Assembly: GCA_950295325.1 (NCBI GenBank) | Contig: OX485808.1 | Span: 26,060,527-26,124,526, forward strand | Length of the DNA stretch: 64,000 nt | DNA from: Polytrichum commune | Lineage: Eukaryota > Streptophyta > Polytrichopsida > Polytrichales > Polytrichaceae | Direction of reading: 5' to 3' | Shown here: positions 13,331 through 25,145 of the stretch, one piece after another | How positions within the stretch are numbered: the stretch's first letter is position 1 | Layout: every line of letters starts with the position of its first letter | The notes under the pieces: generated by a model | What the model was told of the DNA's origin: nothing | Seen by the model: only the letters and a program-made list of their open reading frames with translations | Databases searched by the model: none | Translations under genes and position numbers: made by a program

Positions 13331-13450
13331 GTAAGATAAAAGTTAATATGAAATTTTTGTGTGTATACATTGAAACATTGAAACATTGATTTGGCATTAC
13401 AAGTGCAGTTAGCGATCGAATGAGATGAGAGTAATTCATGCATGACTCAC

Positions 13451-13610
13451 AGTGGTCCGAACTGAGTGGCACCTGCTTGCTTGAACTGCATTACAAACTG
13501 GTCATAAGAGCCGAAATCACGTTTGAGAAGCCCCAACAGCTCTCCCTCGGGGGCCTTTCCACCATCACTCCGTTTCAATTGCCACTCAAAATTGTTGTTG
13601 TAAGCTTCGC
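13451..13610 (-). pseudogene. Iron superoxide dismutase-like exon (captured fragment)
   Basis: One 160-bp exon is bounded by CACAG and GTGAGT and encodes EAYNNNFEWQL, then GGKAPEGELLGLLKRDFGS and FKQAGATQFGP. This aligns with the middle of plant Fe-SOD (typical N-H-x-F-x-W, GGGGKPSGELLxLIxRDFGS and AAATQFGSGW). Fe-SOD converts superoxide to peroxide and oxygen, usually in plastids. The usual metal-ligand His of the NHxFFW segment is replaced (YNNNFEW). The N-terminal HWGKHH and C-terminal DVWEHAYYLD exons were not found nearby. Lying between the TIRs of a pogo-like element, it is probably a captured and dead fragment. Confidence 0.7.
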
Positions 13611-13812
13611 CTGTGTGTATGTATGCCAGTGTGTGCCCCGATGATACCTCCCAATCTGCAAATGCACTGTAACTTTTGGTGTAATGACACACAGCGAGAG
13701 AAAAGAAGAGAAGAGAAGAAAAAGAACCAGAAGCTCAAGCTAGGAGCGAAGTTGTGTACCACAGGAGGTTTGGAGGTGAGGACAGCTTCCACTTTTCTCA
13801 CAGAAATCATAC

Positions 13813-13953
13813 CTCCTTGATCTCACAGCTGCGGAGCTTCATCTTGATATTTTCTGATGACTCCCCGTGGAGTAGGTAGAAACCTAGAAGCGATTGAAGA
13901 GGACTATTTCGTAGGAGAGGAGGTGGCAGTAGGGAAGGTGGCGGCGCATTCAT
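13813..13953 (-). other. Possible first exon next to the SOD-like exon
   Basis: An ATG-started frame of 47 codons on the minus strand (proline/leucine-rich start MNAPPPSLLPPPLLRNSP, ending RSCEIKE) stops at a good donor, GTATGA. It lies just inside the right TIR of the pogo-like element and upstream of the SOD-like exon, so it could be the first exon of the transposon gene or of a chimeric transcript. No family is recognised. Confidence 0.3.
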
Positions 13954-14064
13954 GTCTAACACTAAATATCAAAAAATTGAAATTTAGTGTTGAACATGAT
14001 AGGGTGGTAACAACACTAAATACAATCAAACACTAAATATCATATTTAGTGTAGCTATGGCAGA

Positions 14065-14934
14065 GCATTAAAGACAACTAAGGGAAACTATAGTTGGGTT
14101 CGTTTACGAGTACTTGGGTTGCATTGTGGGTGCATTGTGGATTGTCATAGTGTTTTCAATTCTCTAAAGTATTACTTGAAAGAAAGGTCAGGTTTTTGTA
14201 CTACAATCTGCTGGGCAGATGAGCTCTAAATTGGAGTTATAAGGTTTGATAGGTAGAAATGCTGGTTTAGCAGCTGTATAGGGCTCCTCGCCTTCATTGC
14301 TCTTGGAAGGTGGGCTTTCTGGGCTTCTGGGCTTTCTGAAGCTCTTTCGAGCTTTTCATCTTCATTGTAGGTTTTAGCGAAGTGCCTTCCTGTTTAATAA
14401 AAATCATTGGATATAGGCCCACTAAAGCATGAATATATTGACGCAATTTTGATTTCAGCTGAAGACTGGATGGGCTGTACAACTGCTTTGGTGGTTGGTA
14501 GGTAAGGCGGTTGCAACCATGTCATCAGCTTCCCAGTTCCCAAATGATGATGAACTAGGATGAGTGTTTTACATGAAGGAGTAGTTCTGCAATGTCACAT
14601 TACATTGCTGATATCCTGAAGGCTTTGCCTACTCTGTTTTGCACCCCGTACCTTCCCCGTTCTTGCTATTTTTTGTACAGATAGACGATAGAATCCCCCA
14701 GCTCTTCAACCTATAGTTACGCATCAATTCTATAGCAGTGGAGTGCCCAAACATAATACATCAGTATGATAGCGCTTTGTTTGAATGCTGTGATGGTAGT
14801 TCCACCTCTGCAGTCTATATTACTAGATCAGTTCTCCGCCCTGTACCTCAAATGTTCTCAGAAATCTCAAAAGCTCTAGGAAGCACGACGTTGTAAGTAC
14901 AAAAGCACGCGTTGTGCAAGAAGTTTTGTAAGAA
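14065..14934. other. Intergenic, upstream of the metalloproteinase gene
   Basis: No gene is seen. The segment presumably contains the promoter and 5' UTR of the metalloproteinase, but no TATA box could be fixed with confidence. Confidence 0.35.
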
Positions 14935-15123
14935 ATGGCGATCCGCTTGCGGTTCATGGGCCTTGTCACGACTCTTGTGGTGGGCATCCTGGTGACGAAC
15001 CTTGTGAACGCTCTTGACCAAAACTTGTTGTACACATCTCTGCAATCTCCACCGTGCAGAACAACAGTGTGCAGTCAGAACCTGCAAGTCTCCCCAACCT
15101 CAACACCTTCACACCAAAAATAG
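14935..15123 (+). CDS. Short ORF with signal-peptide-like start, upstream of the metalloproteinase
   Basis: A 62-codon ATG frame starts with a basic-hydrophobic run (MAIRLRFMGLVTTLVVGILV) and an Ala-type cleavage region, then has two Cys. It ends 49 bases before the metalloproteinase ATG, in another phase. It could be an upstream ORF in the metalloproteinase leader, a small secreted peptide, or chance. No homologue is recognised. Confidence 0.25.
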   Translation: MAIRLRFMGLVTTLVVGILVTNLVNALDQNLLYTSLQSPPCRTTVCSQNLQVSPTSTPSHQK

Positions 15124-15172
15124 CTTCAAATTCAAGGACCGTCTGCACACCGTCGTCAAGAGGTCTGCCTCA

Positions 15173-16969
15173 ATGGGAAGACTAGGATCATTTCGTCCCA
15201 TGCCATTTTTCGGGGCCGCAATTTTGTGGACAACATTGTTGTTGTTGTTAGTGACAGAGGTGGAGGTGGTCTGTGGACAACAAGAGGGGCTGCCTCCTCC
15301 ATGCCCACTCTGCCTGCAGAAACCACCGAGAATTCCCGGGATCCCGCGCGAAAAACAACACAAGCACGAGAAGAAGAAGCCTCGCGAAGCACACGAAACG
15401 CCCAAGGCATTGACGGATTTGAGTCAGTATTTGCAGCAGTATGGGTACTTGGAGACACCACCATGGGGGAAAACCCCGGTCCTCAAGGAGATGGGCGAGG
15501 CGATCGGGCTCTTCCAACGGTGTTTCGGGCTTCCTGAGACAAAAAGCTTGGATGCCGTCACATACGAAAAGATTTCTCAACCTCGGTGCGGGCAGCCAGA
15601 TTATGTCGGCGCGCAACCAGATCGCTCCGTTGCGCGAAAATTCGCACCGTTTCTTCGTGCCAATATTGTTGGTCGTCCGGAGGAATTGTCCAGATCGACT
15701 GATAACTCAGGTTTTATGATACGTGTATTTATTCTCTTGTATCGTTATGGTTGTTTTTGTCTAATAAACCATTGTATTCTCTCAATGGGTCTGGTCTCGT
15801 TGCAAACAGCCCAAACAGATGAACTCAACAACATCTTATTTGACATGGTTGGCCTCCATGTCCACCAGGGCAGAGGATTCCAATAGAGGAATCATAATAA
15901 GGAAAGTCATTATGCGTGGTTTGTAGGAGGAGATAATTAGGGGTTCTATGAATCTTATCAAATACGAATAAGCCTTATCATACCTTATGAAGCCTTATTC
16001 TTTCTTTTGATATCCTTTGTATAACAACCTCATACAATTTTGTTTTGAGCTTATACCTAGTAAGTCGCCATGGCCTTATTTTGCCAGCGCCCACCTGCAT
16101 ATTGTACAGGAGTTGGCCCCCCAGGTGATGATGAAGATGATTCTGAGTGTTTGATTGACTCGAGTGCCGTCGTGGCGTCATTCAATGATCGGGATGGTCG
16201 AGATGCCACACCCGTGGCCGCGACACGGAAAAGGTGCGTCACTTCCCGAACCTCGGCGAGAAGAGATACGCCGGGGCGGTTGGCAATGATGAAGAAGGCG
16301 AAAGACTTTGCGTATTTCTTCGGGAAACCGCGGTGGCCAACGACTCGCTACAAGCTCACGTGGTCTCTCTCCCCGACAAACATCACCCGGAGGTTGTCGA
16401 GAGACAAGGTGCGCACGGCGTTCATTCAGGCGTTCGATGTGTGGGAGGAGATGGTGCCCGCGTTCGCGTTCGAGGAGACCGAGGACTATGAATCTGCGGA
16501 CGTGAAGATAAGTTTCTTGAGCGGCGACCATGGCGACTCGCAAAAATTCGACGGGGTGTTGGGCATCATCGCGCATGCGTTCTCACCCGAGGACGGGAGG
16601 GTCCACTTTGACGACGCCGAGTTTTGGTCTGTCGACGTCACCAAGGAGCGTCACGTGCCCCACGCATTGGACCTCGTCTCAGTCGCGATCCATGAGGTCG
16701 GCCACGTGATCGGGCTCGCCCACTCCCCGGTCAAGAAATCCGTGATGTTCCCGAGCCTCCCACCGCACCGCGAGAAGCGGAAGCTCTCGGCCGACGATGT
16801 GCAGGGCGCACGAGAGCTCTACGGGCTGCTACAAGAGCAAGGGCCGCTTGCTCCGGGCCCTCGAGCGGTCCTTACGCCGAGACCCGCAATTGGCCTTGGT
16901 AGCGTGAACGCCGCCAATGCCCACTTGAGCTATCTCGTGCTAACATTTATTATGGTCTTCATAGTCTGA
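15173..16969 (+). CDS. Plant matrix metalloproteinase (matrixin, M10A), two exons
   Basis: The gene encodes a zinc endopeptidase of the apoplast or outer plasma membrane. Exons 15173-15710 and 16110-16969 join in phase (TCA-G/GA; intron GTTTTA...TACAG) to give 465 residues. The N terminus has a signal peptide (hydrophobic core about 12-34). The pro-domain ends in the cysteine switch PRCGQPD (137-143), whose Cys normally caps the catalytic zinc. The catalytic domain starts near residue 250 (FFGKPRWPTTRYKLTWSL) and has a calcium/structural-zinc region (FSPEDGRVHFDDAEFW), the zinc site HEVGHVIGLAH (374-384) and a Met-turn SVMFP. The C-terminal hydrophobic tail (LSYLVLTFIMVFIV) after small residues suggests a GPI anchor. 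About 105 residues separate the cysteine switch from the catalytic core, more than usual for plant MMPs. The start chosen is the first ATG in frame, and all catalytic residues are present. Confidence 0.92.
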
Positions 16970-17029
16970 AATGGCACTTGAATCTACTCCCACCCAAGCA
17001 TCATCATCATCGCATTGAATTTCACGACA

Positions 17030-17195
17030 TCGATTTGGCCTTCTCCGGTCAAGAGATGTGTAAAGTTCCCAAGCCTCGTCGCAAGAAGCGGAAACTCTCA
17101 TGCTGAAAACGTGTGAGGTGTCTGAGAGTTGTATGGCAAGAGATCCTCTGCGTGCTGCCTTTGCACCAAGAACTACAATTGGCCTAGGTAACAAA
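17030..17195 (+). pseudogene. Decayed duplicate of the metalloproteinase 3' end
   Basis: Sequence just after the metalloproteinase stop repeats its 3' coding part: CCGGTCAAGA, then GTTCCCAAGCCTC, GAAGCGGAAACTCTC and AGAACTACAATTGGCC. These match 16725-16905, with gaps and in-frame stops. It covers the region from the zinc motif to the pre-tail segment. This is a relic of a partial tandem duplication and is not translatable. Confidence 0.8.
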
Positions 17196-17356
17196 GTTTC
17201 TCATATTCTTCACAAGACCCATTTACGACATGCAATAAAACGGTATTTGATAAAAAAAAAAGGTATCCCACCGCTTTCACCTAAATTCCAGTTGTCTCAT
17301 TCTAGTGTCGCAAGCTTGAGTCAGGTTATAGATCTAGTATGAAAAATATGATAAAC

Positions 17357-17358
<2 letters not shown>

Positions 17359-17396
<38 letters not shown>
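17359..17396. repeat. (GA)19 microsatellite
   Basis: An uninterrupted GA dinucleotide run of 38 bp. It lies between the metalloproteinase relic and the RING gene. Confidence 0.98.
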
Positions 17397-17400
<4 letters not shown>

Positions 17401-18510
17401 TCCATGGACTGAAAGATCAAATGCATACTGTAAATTGAAAACCAATAAAGACTATGATTAAGAGTGTCAATTCTTTTGACTCACGATTACATGGATTATT
17501 TATATGAATAATACTTGACATTCTTGCGAGCCTTGTGAGGATGGCTCATTGTCCATTTCCAGTCAAGGAACCGATCTCCAAGAATCAAGGCCGAGCAAAG
17601 ACTAGTGGCAAGCTCCTCTACGGCCCTCACCTTGTTGCTACACATGTTAGGGCGTGAGAATCAATACGTAAATGATTATGACCTGAACTTAAGGAAAAGT
17701 GTATCAGAGATCCCACACAGGATATCTAAGAACTAGATCTTGGGGCTCCACCCAAACACTTGCTCAAGAATGTTATGTATTGTTGAATGTCATCTGCACT
17801 CCCCGGTTTATCCATCTGAGGCCATGCGTGGTGCTTGGGTTTGACCTCCCCCTGAACTTGAGTTCTGGGACACTCCTGCAGCACCTGGAGTGACAAGTCG
17901 CAGGATTTAAGCAAATATATGGACAAATGGTTTGTCCAAAAAAATGATGCATTGAGAATATCTTCTGCATTTTTGACACATGCACATTGCAAAACAAAGT
18001 AAATGTGAGCAACAGACTAGAAGCATATCATGGAAATCCTATTTAAGGTAGCAACACCTAGAATTGACAAAATAGTCTCTATACTTAGAAGGGTCAAATT
18101 TGCAAGATCAAGAGGATTTCAACACACCAAAGAATGGATGGTTTGGATACTGTATGCAAAGGTTACCATGGGTTTGAAGTTTCATTTGTAGGTGACCAAA
18201 ACCAATACCTATATCCTATGTTCATGTCGTGTACGTCTTCACAGTCAATATGTACCAATTTGTATAAGATTCTCAAGTGTTGGTTTTGGGTAGAGACCTT
18301 ATATGTCATACTTCAAAACACCACTCTAAATGTGTATATTTAGTAAATAACATGATGTACATACAACAAAAACATGTTTTTAATAAGAAATATAGTTCAT
18401 ATCTATGGTTAATAGTTTCTGTCATTTCTACCGTAGGGTTATGTCGATAGAACTACATGTATGCAATTTCGTTGTGTCCAAAATTCATGCAAGTTGGGTT
18501 TCCTTAAAAC
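17397..18510. other. Intergenic between two genes, nothing recognised
   Basis: AT-rich with no coding-like frame. It should contain the 3' UTR and terminator region of the minus-strand RING gene that ends at 18511, but no clear poly(A) signal was chosen. Confidence 0.35.
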
Positions 18511-21500
18511 CTAGTGAAGAGTCACACCTTGGGGTATTTGTGACTCCCTCGTGCTTTCGGTGCCTTCCGACATGCGCATGTTGTTGGAGTTGATTGGTGG
18601 CACTGACACCACCACAACCCTCTCACTGGTCCTTTCTCCACCTCCTCCACCGCTCACAAAGTTATTTGGGAAATGACGAGAGCGAGAGGCAACAAGGCGG
18701 GGCAATGCAGGGAGGTTTGTGCGGTCCGTGTCAAGGTCTGGAAACACGGACGCTCGGCAATGCGGGCACTTAATGTTAAGCCGGAGCCACGCATCGATGC
18801 ATGGGACATGGAACATGTGGTTGCAAGGAAGGCCGCGAACCTCGGTGCCGATCTCAAAGTCTTCAAGGCAAATGGGGCATTGTGAGGCGTACTCGGACAC
18901 TCTTGTGAGACACATCTTTGGTAGTCGTTGAATCGCTCTTTCAATCCATTCCCTCTGTGAAAACAAATGGGATTCGCACCGATGACGCACACTTGGGGTT
19001 TCATTGAGGTGTCTTAATGTATCACATAACACATAATGAACAACTACTAATGCATTATATAGTGTATTGCACCAATTCTAAAGTGATCCACTTTGAAGAA
19101 CCCCTCGAATAATCATATGGGATATAACTGGTGTATTGATGGACAAAATCCGGAAGATTTTCAATGCTCTTCAAGTGGATAGAAATGCACATGGGAGTTG
19201 TTGGAAGGGATATCCACTTGGATGAGCCATTGGTGATGGACTAGATAACCGGTGAGTGGATGACAAGTGGTTACTATAAATAATTGTTAAATGAATAGAT
19301 AATACAATTTTTAAGATGACACCTTGCCTAAGACATAGATGAAAAAAATGATATGAGTTCTTATAATTCTTCTGCTCTTGAATGAGCTATCAATTGTGAC
19401 ACATGGTGGTGTCTATAAAAACTAGGCAAATGAGAAGGTGGTTACTTGTTGAGCTTGAAGCGCATGAAGGTTGTGACCATGACGACCGGCGAAAAGCCCC
19501 GGCGGGTAGCTTGCCAACTCGTTAGGTTGCAACATTCCTATGGGGTTGACTCTTGTCCTCCCACCCCAATCAGGGGCACGTATCAAGTCCAAGAACACCT
19601 AAACCCAAGAGAGACATATTACTTCCAAAATTTCTAAATGAAGCTTTGTTGCCAATAAGGACAACATATGTTGTGAACCATAAAAGTTTGGAACATGATG
19701 AGACCACTTGGTGAAGGTAACAAGTGCCCTATGCCCATGTTTATTCACCTCTACAAATCAATTCATAATATTCACATCTATTCATAAAGATGAAATCTAC
19801 ACGTGACCTAATAGGCCCTACATCAAATTTTCTAGCCTTGTCCCTAGTTTTGTAACCCCTTGCTTTGTTTGATTACTACTATTTAATATTTATGGGTTCC
19901 CCAAACTAATGAATCATACATTTGATCCAGAAGGTAATGAAACTACAACCAAGTTTTATTCAAGAACAAAAGCAACTTCCAATTCCAGTGAGACATGAAC
20001 AAATAAGTGGATCATTGATTTGTGTCTTTGTTCTAGTGCGATGGCACTCTTAATGTAAGGACTTGTTTAATAATAGGATTGAAATAGAATAGAATGAACC
20101 TGGATTTCGGACATTACACCATGTGCATTTGGCACTAGGGCAAAATGTGATTGTCGTCGTAAAAGCCACTACAAAACACTAACCATTGTCTTGTTGATCA
20201 ACTATGATAAGCACATGTACCATCATATCATGTACCAACTTGTTGCCATAATAAACAAACACAAAATTGTACTATCTAGCCTTTTATTCCTATAATGTTT
20301 TTTCCCCCTGGAAAAATAACATACCCAACATAACACCATACAATAGGATGGATCTTTTTTTAAAATGGAAGTCAAATTAGATTTGACGATATTAGAAAAT
20401 ATATGTTTGGGGGATTTTGTTGTTTGAAGAAAGTCATAATCAACATTGAATCTAAGCTATCATAGGATATACTTTGTTTATTGTCATGATCCTTGGACAA
20501 TTCTACATATATAAATGGGTCCATGAAGTTGTAATTCACTTACTTTTCCAGCTGAGATACATGCAATGCAAACGAGTCCACAATAGCTAAAGACCAACCA
20601 GATGAGAAATCCCCACTTTTGTCCTTCTTCAGGCAACTGCGAAGCAAATGGTCACACAACATCATATACTTTCAAATTAATTTTTTCTACATAGTGAATT
20701 CCATTTTCTGTAAGTCCTTGAACGAACTAAACTACAAATTTTAATTTTTAAAATCACAAAACTTTATTGTTGTACCATGATAGGTTCAACACTCTAACAA
20801 AGTCAAATTGTTATTAAGTCTTGTGCTACATCCACTTTACTACAGGGGTTATGCTCTATAATCATGTGACATTTTTGCTTAAAACCCAATTAGTGCCAAA
20901 GATACCAAGGTATTTCAATATGATATTATGAGAGGAAAAGTGTAATGTATATTTTGGTTAATCCTTACACAGCCTTGGGTGTCTGAGAACCACATGCTAC
21001 CAATTATTGTCCATGCCCAAAGAAAGGGATAGAGAAGAAATGTCAATAATGAGAGCACAAACACGCGTCCTTTGAATCGCAACCTCCTCTCCAAATGTGA
21101 AGACTCCCTAAAGCATGTTAATGTAACATGAACCCAAATTTGTCATTCAACGCCTCCACAAAAACATTGTTCGTTGAAGCAAGACAAACGGTTAACATCA
21201 TTCAATCTATGAGGCTTGTTTTCTTTCTATATCTATTGAAGCAAGATTCTTCTCTTCCATCCATTTGAGATTCAAGCTAGAATCGAATCAAGATTTTTCA
21301 CCAACATTTTTATTCTAAAATTTGAATGCAACACGGTGCAAGCACGGTAAAGTGAACGACTCTTGATCCATGCATAGGTTCATGTGAAAGTGATTCAAAC
21401 TATACACTAACTTTGAATTTCATGGAGGAAAAACTCATAGACATTTAGAAATATATATTGATCTACAAAGCCAAGCAATTTATGATGACAAAAACAATTC

Positions 21501-23362
21501 CAAGAAAAGTCTACATATTTTAGAAGATGATACAAATGGTGTGCAAGTAGGTGATATTGAAAAAGTAATTGTCTAATTTTTTTGAAGTACAATAAAAGTA
21601 CAATAAAATTACATTAGATGGATATTTTTCTACAAGTTTTTGTGATGATGACCTCAAGTATACAATGAATTCAAGGAATATGCAAAAAAATCCAACTTCA
21701 AAATATTTAAGGTCATGAAATTAACGTTCAAAACCATATTCAATTATGTGCTTTTGAGCACCAATTTTAATGATAAGTTTTGAAGATTTCAACTTGATAT
21801 TCTCCGTTTGAGTATTTAATACAACAGTAGATGGTCATCTTGAAAAAAAAACCAATTTAAACAACACTTTGCTTCTACTTTTAGGCCTTTGACCAAAAAG
21901 ACATGGTTCCAATGTACTAAAGCATTGTTTAGGTCCACTTTACCATGCTTGCATCCAATGACTTCAGTTCATTCTCTAAGATTGAAGAGAACATGTAAAT
22001 TTCACTTAATAATATTATGAATGGAACTTGTCTTTTCAAACATAGTCTTGTTTGTACCATTTTAATTAACTTGAATTACAGATGTAGAGTGACTCACACT
22101 TGAATGTTTTAGAGTATTTAGATAAGTTAAGGAATAGCTTACAGTCCCATTCCGGCTTGTAAACCGTTGTCCACAAACATGAGTATGCGAAACAAAAACA
22201 CGGTTGCATAGTCAACCTACATTCAATACAAACCCCTTGGTTGACTTAATCATTTTGAAAATACCCATTTTAGAGAATCATTAGAAAATGGTTCAAGTAG
22301 AACAAGCCTAGAATACTTGCACTTTTTATGAAAGATAGAGACGAAATCCATAAACTCAAAGTCTCCATAGAATGTTACTTCGTGACCATATTTATAGGTA
22401 TGTCAAGGGAGAATTCGATGGTCTTGCAAAAGCTTCCAAACATTGTTTATTGGTTGAGGTAAGATGCTTTTGAGTGTTGGTCCTAAACCCTCAAAAGCTT
22501 ACAAAAACTTGTTGGTCCAAATAATTTCTTTTGGATGGGTGGACAGGGATAACAATGAAGTCATTGGGTTCATGTGACAATAGATGGCATCTATAATCAA
22601 GTTTTAGTACAATTTGGATCACATGAGGTTATATATATATATATATATGGGTGTGTGTGTGTCACAAATGGGTTGACAATCTATAAGCAATCATTAGTCT
22701 CTTTTCTAGATGAAGAAGTTGCACTTTGACACTCTGGGCTAGATCACATCTTCATTCAGTTGGGCCCCACCCCTCCTACGCCTCCTTCACTGCACGGTCT
22801 TCATGTCCGCACCTGCGTGGGAACTCTTCTCCGTTGGGAACCAATGTGGCAAAACCCGATCACTTAAGCAATTAAGCTTCTTTGACATGCGAAGGAACTC
22901 CATCAATTAACTTGGGAATAATGAAAGTGATGTCAACTTTATTATTTGTAATTTTGACCGGGCAAGAAGACCGGACAATGAAGGAGGCGTGAGAGGGTCA
23001 GGCCCAGCCGAATGAAGATGTGATCTAGCCCAAGGCCACTTTAGCTTGGGCCTTGGATCTAGGTTGAGGACTTGGGTTTAAGCCAACCCCACAACAAGGC
23101 TACTATATAAGGCATATAAAAGCCCCTCTCTCCCCATCCTCCTCATGTGAGGGCGCAAATTGCTTCATCCAAAGCCTCATTGTATTTTGTAACTATTTGG
23201 AAAATATACCTTTAGTATAATTTTGGAGAATAAGAAAAGTATATGGATAGAGGAGAAGAGAGTTTGAGCAATTGGGAGTAATGTACCACTATCCATATGT
23301 GTAGTGGATGGGCACATAGGAGATATCTTTGCCAATTGATGAGCACGACGATGCTAATCCAA
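18511..23362 (-). CDS. SIS3-like membrane RING-H2 E3 ubiquitin ligase
   Basis: Six minus-strand exons were joined by frame and GT/AG: 23287-23362, 22143-22216, 20969-21107, 20544-20636, 19446-19598 and 18511-18954. They collinearly match Arabidopsis SIS3 (SUGAR INSENSITIVE 3). INWQRYLLCAHPLHIWIV, VDYATVFLFRILMFVDNGL, FVLSLLTFLLYPFLWAWTII and LPEEGQKWGFLIWLVFSYCG give membrane segments. LDLIRAPDW...ASYPPGLF is the linker. The RING-H2 is CPICLEDF...CNHMFHVPCIDAWL...CPHC, followed by ASVFPDLD. The protein passes ubiquitin from an E2 to targets at a membrane; SIS3 acts in sugar response. The first exon (start codon) and a roughly 20-residue exon between 20544 and 19598 were not found. They may be divergent, or the gene may be damaged. 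The C-terminal tail is shorter and less conserved than in SIS3. Confidence 0.88.
22735..23032. mobile_element. Foldback MITE inside a SIS3-like intron
   Basis: The arms, about 75 bp each (22735-22808 and about 22958-23032), are inverted copies. Both start TGGGCTAGATCACATCTTC and contain GCCTCCTTCA and CGGTCTTC. Total length is about 300 bp with a non-coding loop. The target duplication is not clear. It lies in the intron between the exons at 22143 and 23287. Confidence 0.75.
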
Positions 23363-25140
23363 CTAGATTAAGGGATAGCTTCTTTCAAAGAGGTAGTCAA
23401 GAACGATGGTATGTTATCACCATCCCAATTTAATGAAGCTAAAATGCAAGGTCTTCTAAACTATAGATGATTTTAAGTGAATTAATAAAATAAGAACTTA
23501 GAATATTTTCAAGTACCTTTGCATTCAAGAACATTTATAGGAAATCTGTACAAAATGTCAAGGAAATCTAGCAAAGAACTAGGGTGGGATACACACTTGT
23601 TGCCAACATGGAGAGGAAGAAGCCATCAAACCTGTACATAGTTCCAAGCCACCACGTGCAATGCTTAGGCAAAGGTTTTCGTTTTTTATAAGAAAATTCT
23701 CAATTGTTGTCTATTACTTTTACATCGTTTTAATCAACATCAAGTTTTATCATGGTGTGTGAATATTTTATTATTAGTATTTTAAAAATAAAATCCTAGT
23801 TGAGTTTCTAGCACATTGTTTTACCACCCACATTGTAACTTTCTACTATTTAAAGATCTATCTTTATGGTCATCAATGTCAAAAAAATAATTGAAGAAAT
23901 TGTGAGATGCCACCAAAGCAATTCACACAGTTAATGCAAATTCTTGAGAATGGAAGCTGGAAACGTTGACAAATGAATCAAGGAAAGGTTTTTTGGTTTT
24001 AAGTAGCCCACCATGGAGGGAGCCACATATTCGCCATTGCTAGGAATATTATGATGGCTACTTGTGGAAGTTATTTGTAGCAGATCATCACAGTCAATCT
24101 CCAGCTTCCTAGAAGAAAATCGTTTGATTCCAAAATGTAGGGTTGCAGGCAAAGGCATTTTGAGCAAACCAATTAGATGTTAATTGCACTATACTATCCA
24201 TGCTTTCTTTGCATCATGAAATGTTTCTCAATTTGGACCTGTCATCACCACTCTCAATCATTAGTGCGACCCAAAGTGACCACAAATTTCTACGTGACAT
24301 TCATATATGTATGGATATGGGAACCAAATGTTGTAAAACACAATTGCCACAAAATCATCACAACTAGAAATTTTTGCCATATTGATTACTACATATTTAT
24401 CCAAAAAAACATTGATAATCAACTTGCTCCAGCCCTTGTGCAGTGATTGAGCATGCAGTTGGAAATCACTCAAAATTCACAAGTTTACTCAAGTTGATGA
24501 CGGTTGTTTGTTTTGCTTCAAAGATAACTTACCTGTGGGTGATGTTGTAGATTTCTTTCATACATCAAACATTCAATTCTTGCAAAGGATCCAAAGGAAA
24601 CAGTTAAAAGGGTTAGTATCTCATGCTAGATTGATATGGGTGGAAAAGAATAATTTCGAGTAAGAGCTACCTCACAACATGATTGCATTGAAATTCAACA
24701 TCTCAAGGTTCAAAGTTCAAATTCCACATTTTGGATACCACATAACTTTGATCTTGTTGCACAAACTCCAATTTGTTGGGGACTCCTGGAGTATCTTGGA
24801 ACTCAATTTATTCTTCAAGATGATCCTATCTTCCAACACATTCAAAGCAACACTAACACAAGTTTTTGATGAGCTCATAAGTATTGTGTGGTCAAGGAAG
24901 CATAAAAGGGAGTCTGGATTGAATGTGAGGATCTTACCATAATTTACACATCAGAAACTGCACCTGAATCAGTCATGTCGTTGCACTAGATTGGAGTCAC
25001 AAGAGTTTTCCATCTGCACTCTTAAATCCTAATTGATTTCGAGATGATTGTCCACATCTGCCACACATGGAGGTGGTCATATCGCCCTGATTTGGAGTTA
25101 CAAGGTTTGATTGACTATGATCTTCCTTGTGAAGAATCTC
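23363..25140. other. AT-rich, no firm gene; should contain the SIS3-like first exon
   Basis: The missing N-terminal exon of the SIS3-like gene should lie here or further right. I searched for an FKWYDGFF-type segment on the minus strand and did not find it. A strong donor-like CAG/GTAAGT on the minus strand near 24530 has no convincing coding sequence upstream. Confidence 0.3.
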
Positions 25141-25145
25141 CACAA

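Larger units (their letters stand above)
5271..14064. mobile_element. Pogo-like DNA transposon with long degenerate TIRs, host of a nested CACTA element
   Basis: The ends near 5271-5308 and 14029-14064 are inverted copies sharing GTCATGGCTA or GCCATAGCTA followed by ACTAAATATGATATTTAGTG. Inside both ends are further TTAGTGTTAGAYATGA and ACTAAATTTCAA motifs, as expected of subterminal repeats. Between them lies a minus-strand DDE_1 transposase relic, interrupted by a 4.3-kb CACTA-like insertion. A superoxide dismutase exon with neighbouring coding-like pieces sits at 13.0-13.95 kb. Ends are approximate and no clean target duplication was read. A second copy of the same end lies near 42.78 kb. 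Confidence 0.6.

Noticed and set aside
24177-24942. Short ORFs at 24.2-24.9 kb as exons of the SIS3-like gene
   Set aside because: None contains the expected N-terminal motif, the orientation is wrong for the plus-strand ones, and composition is AT-driven.
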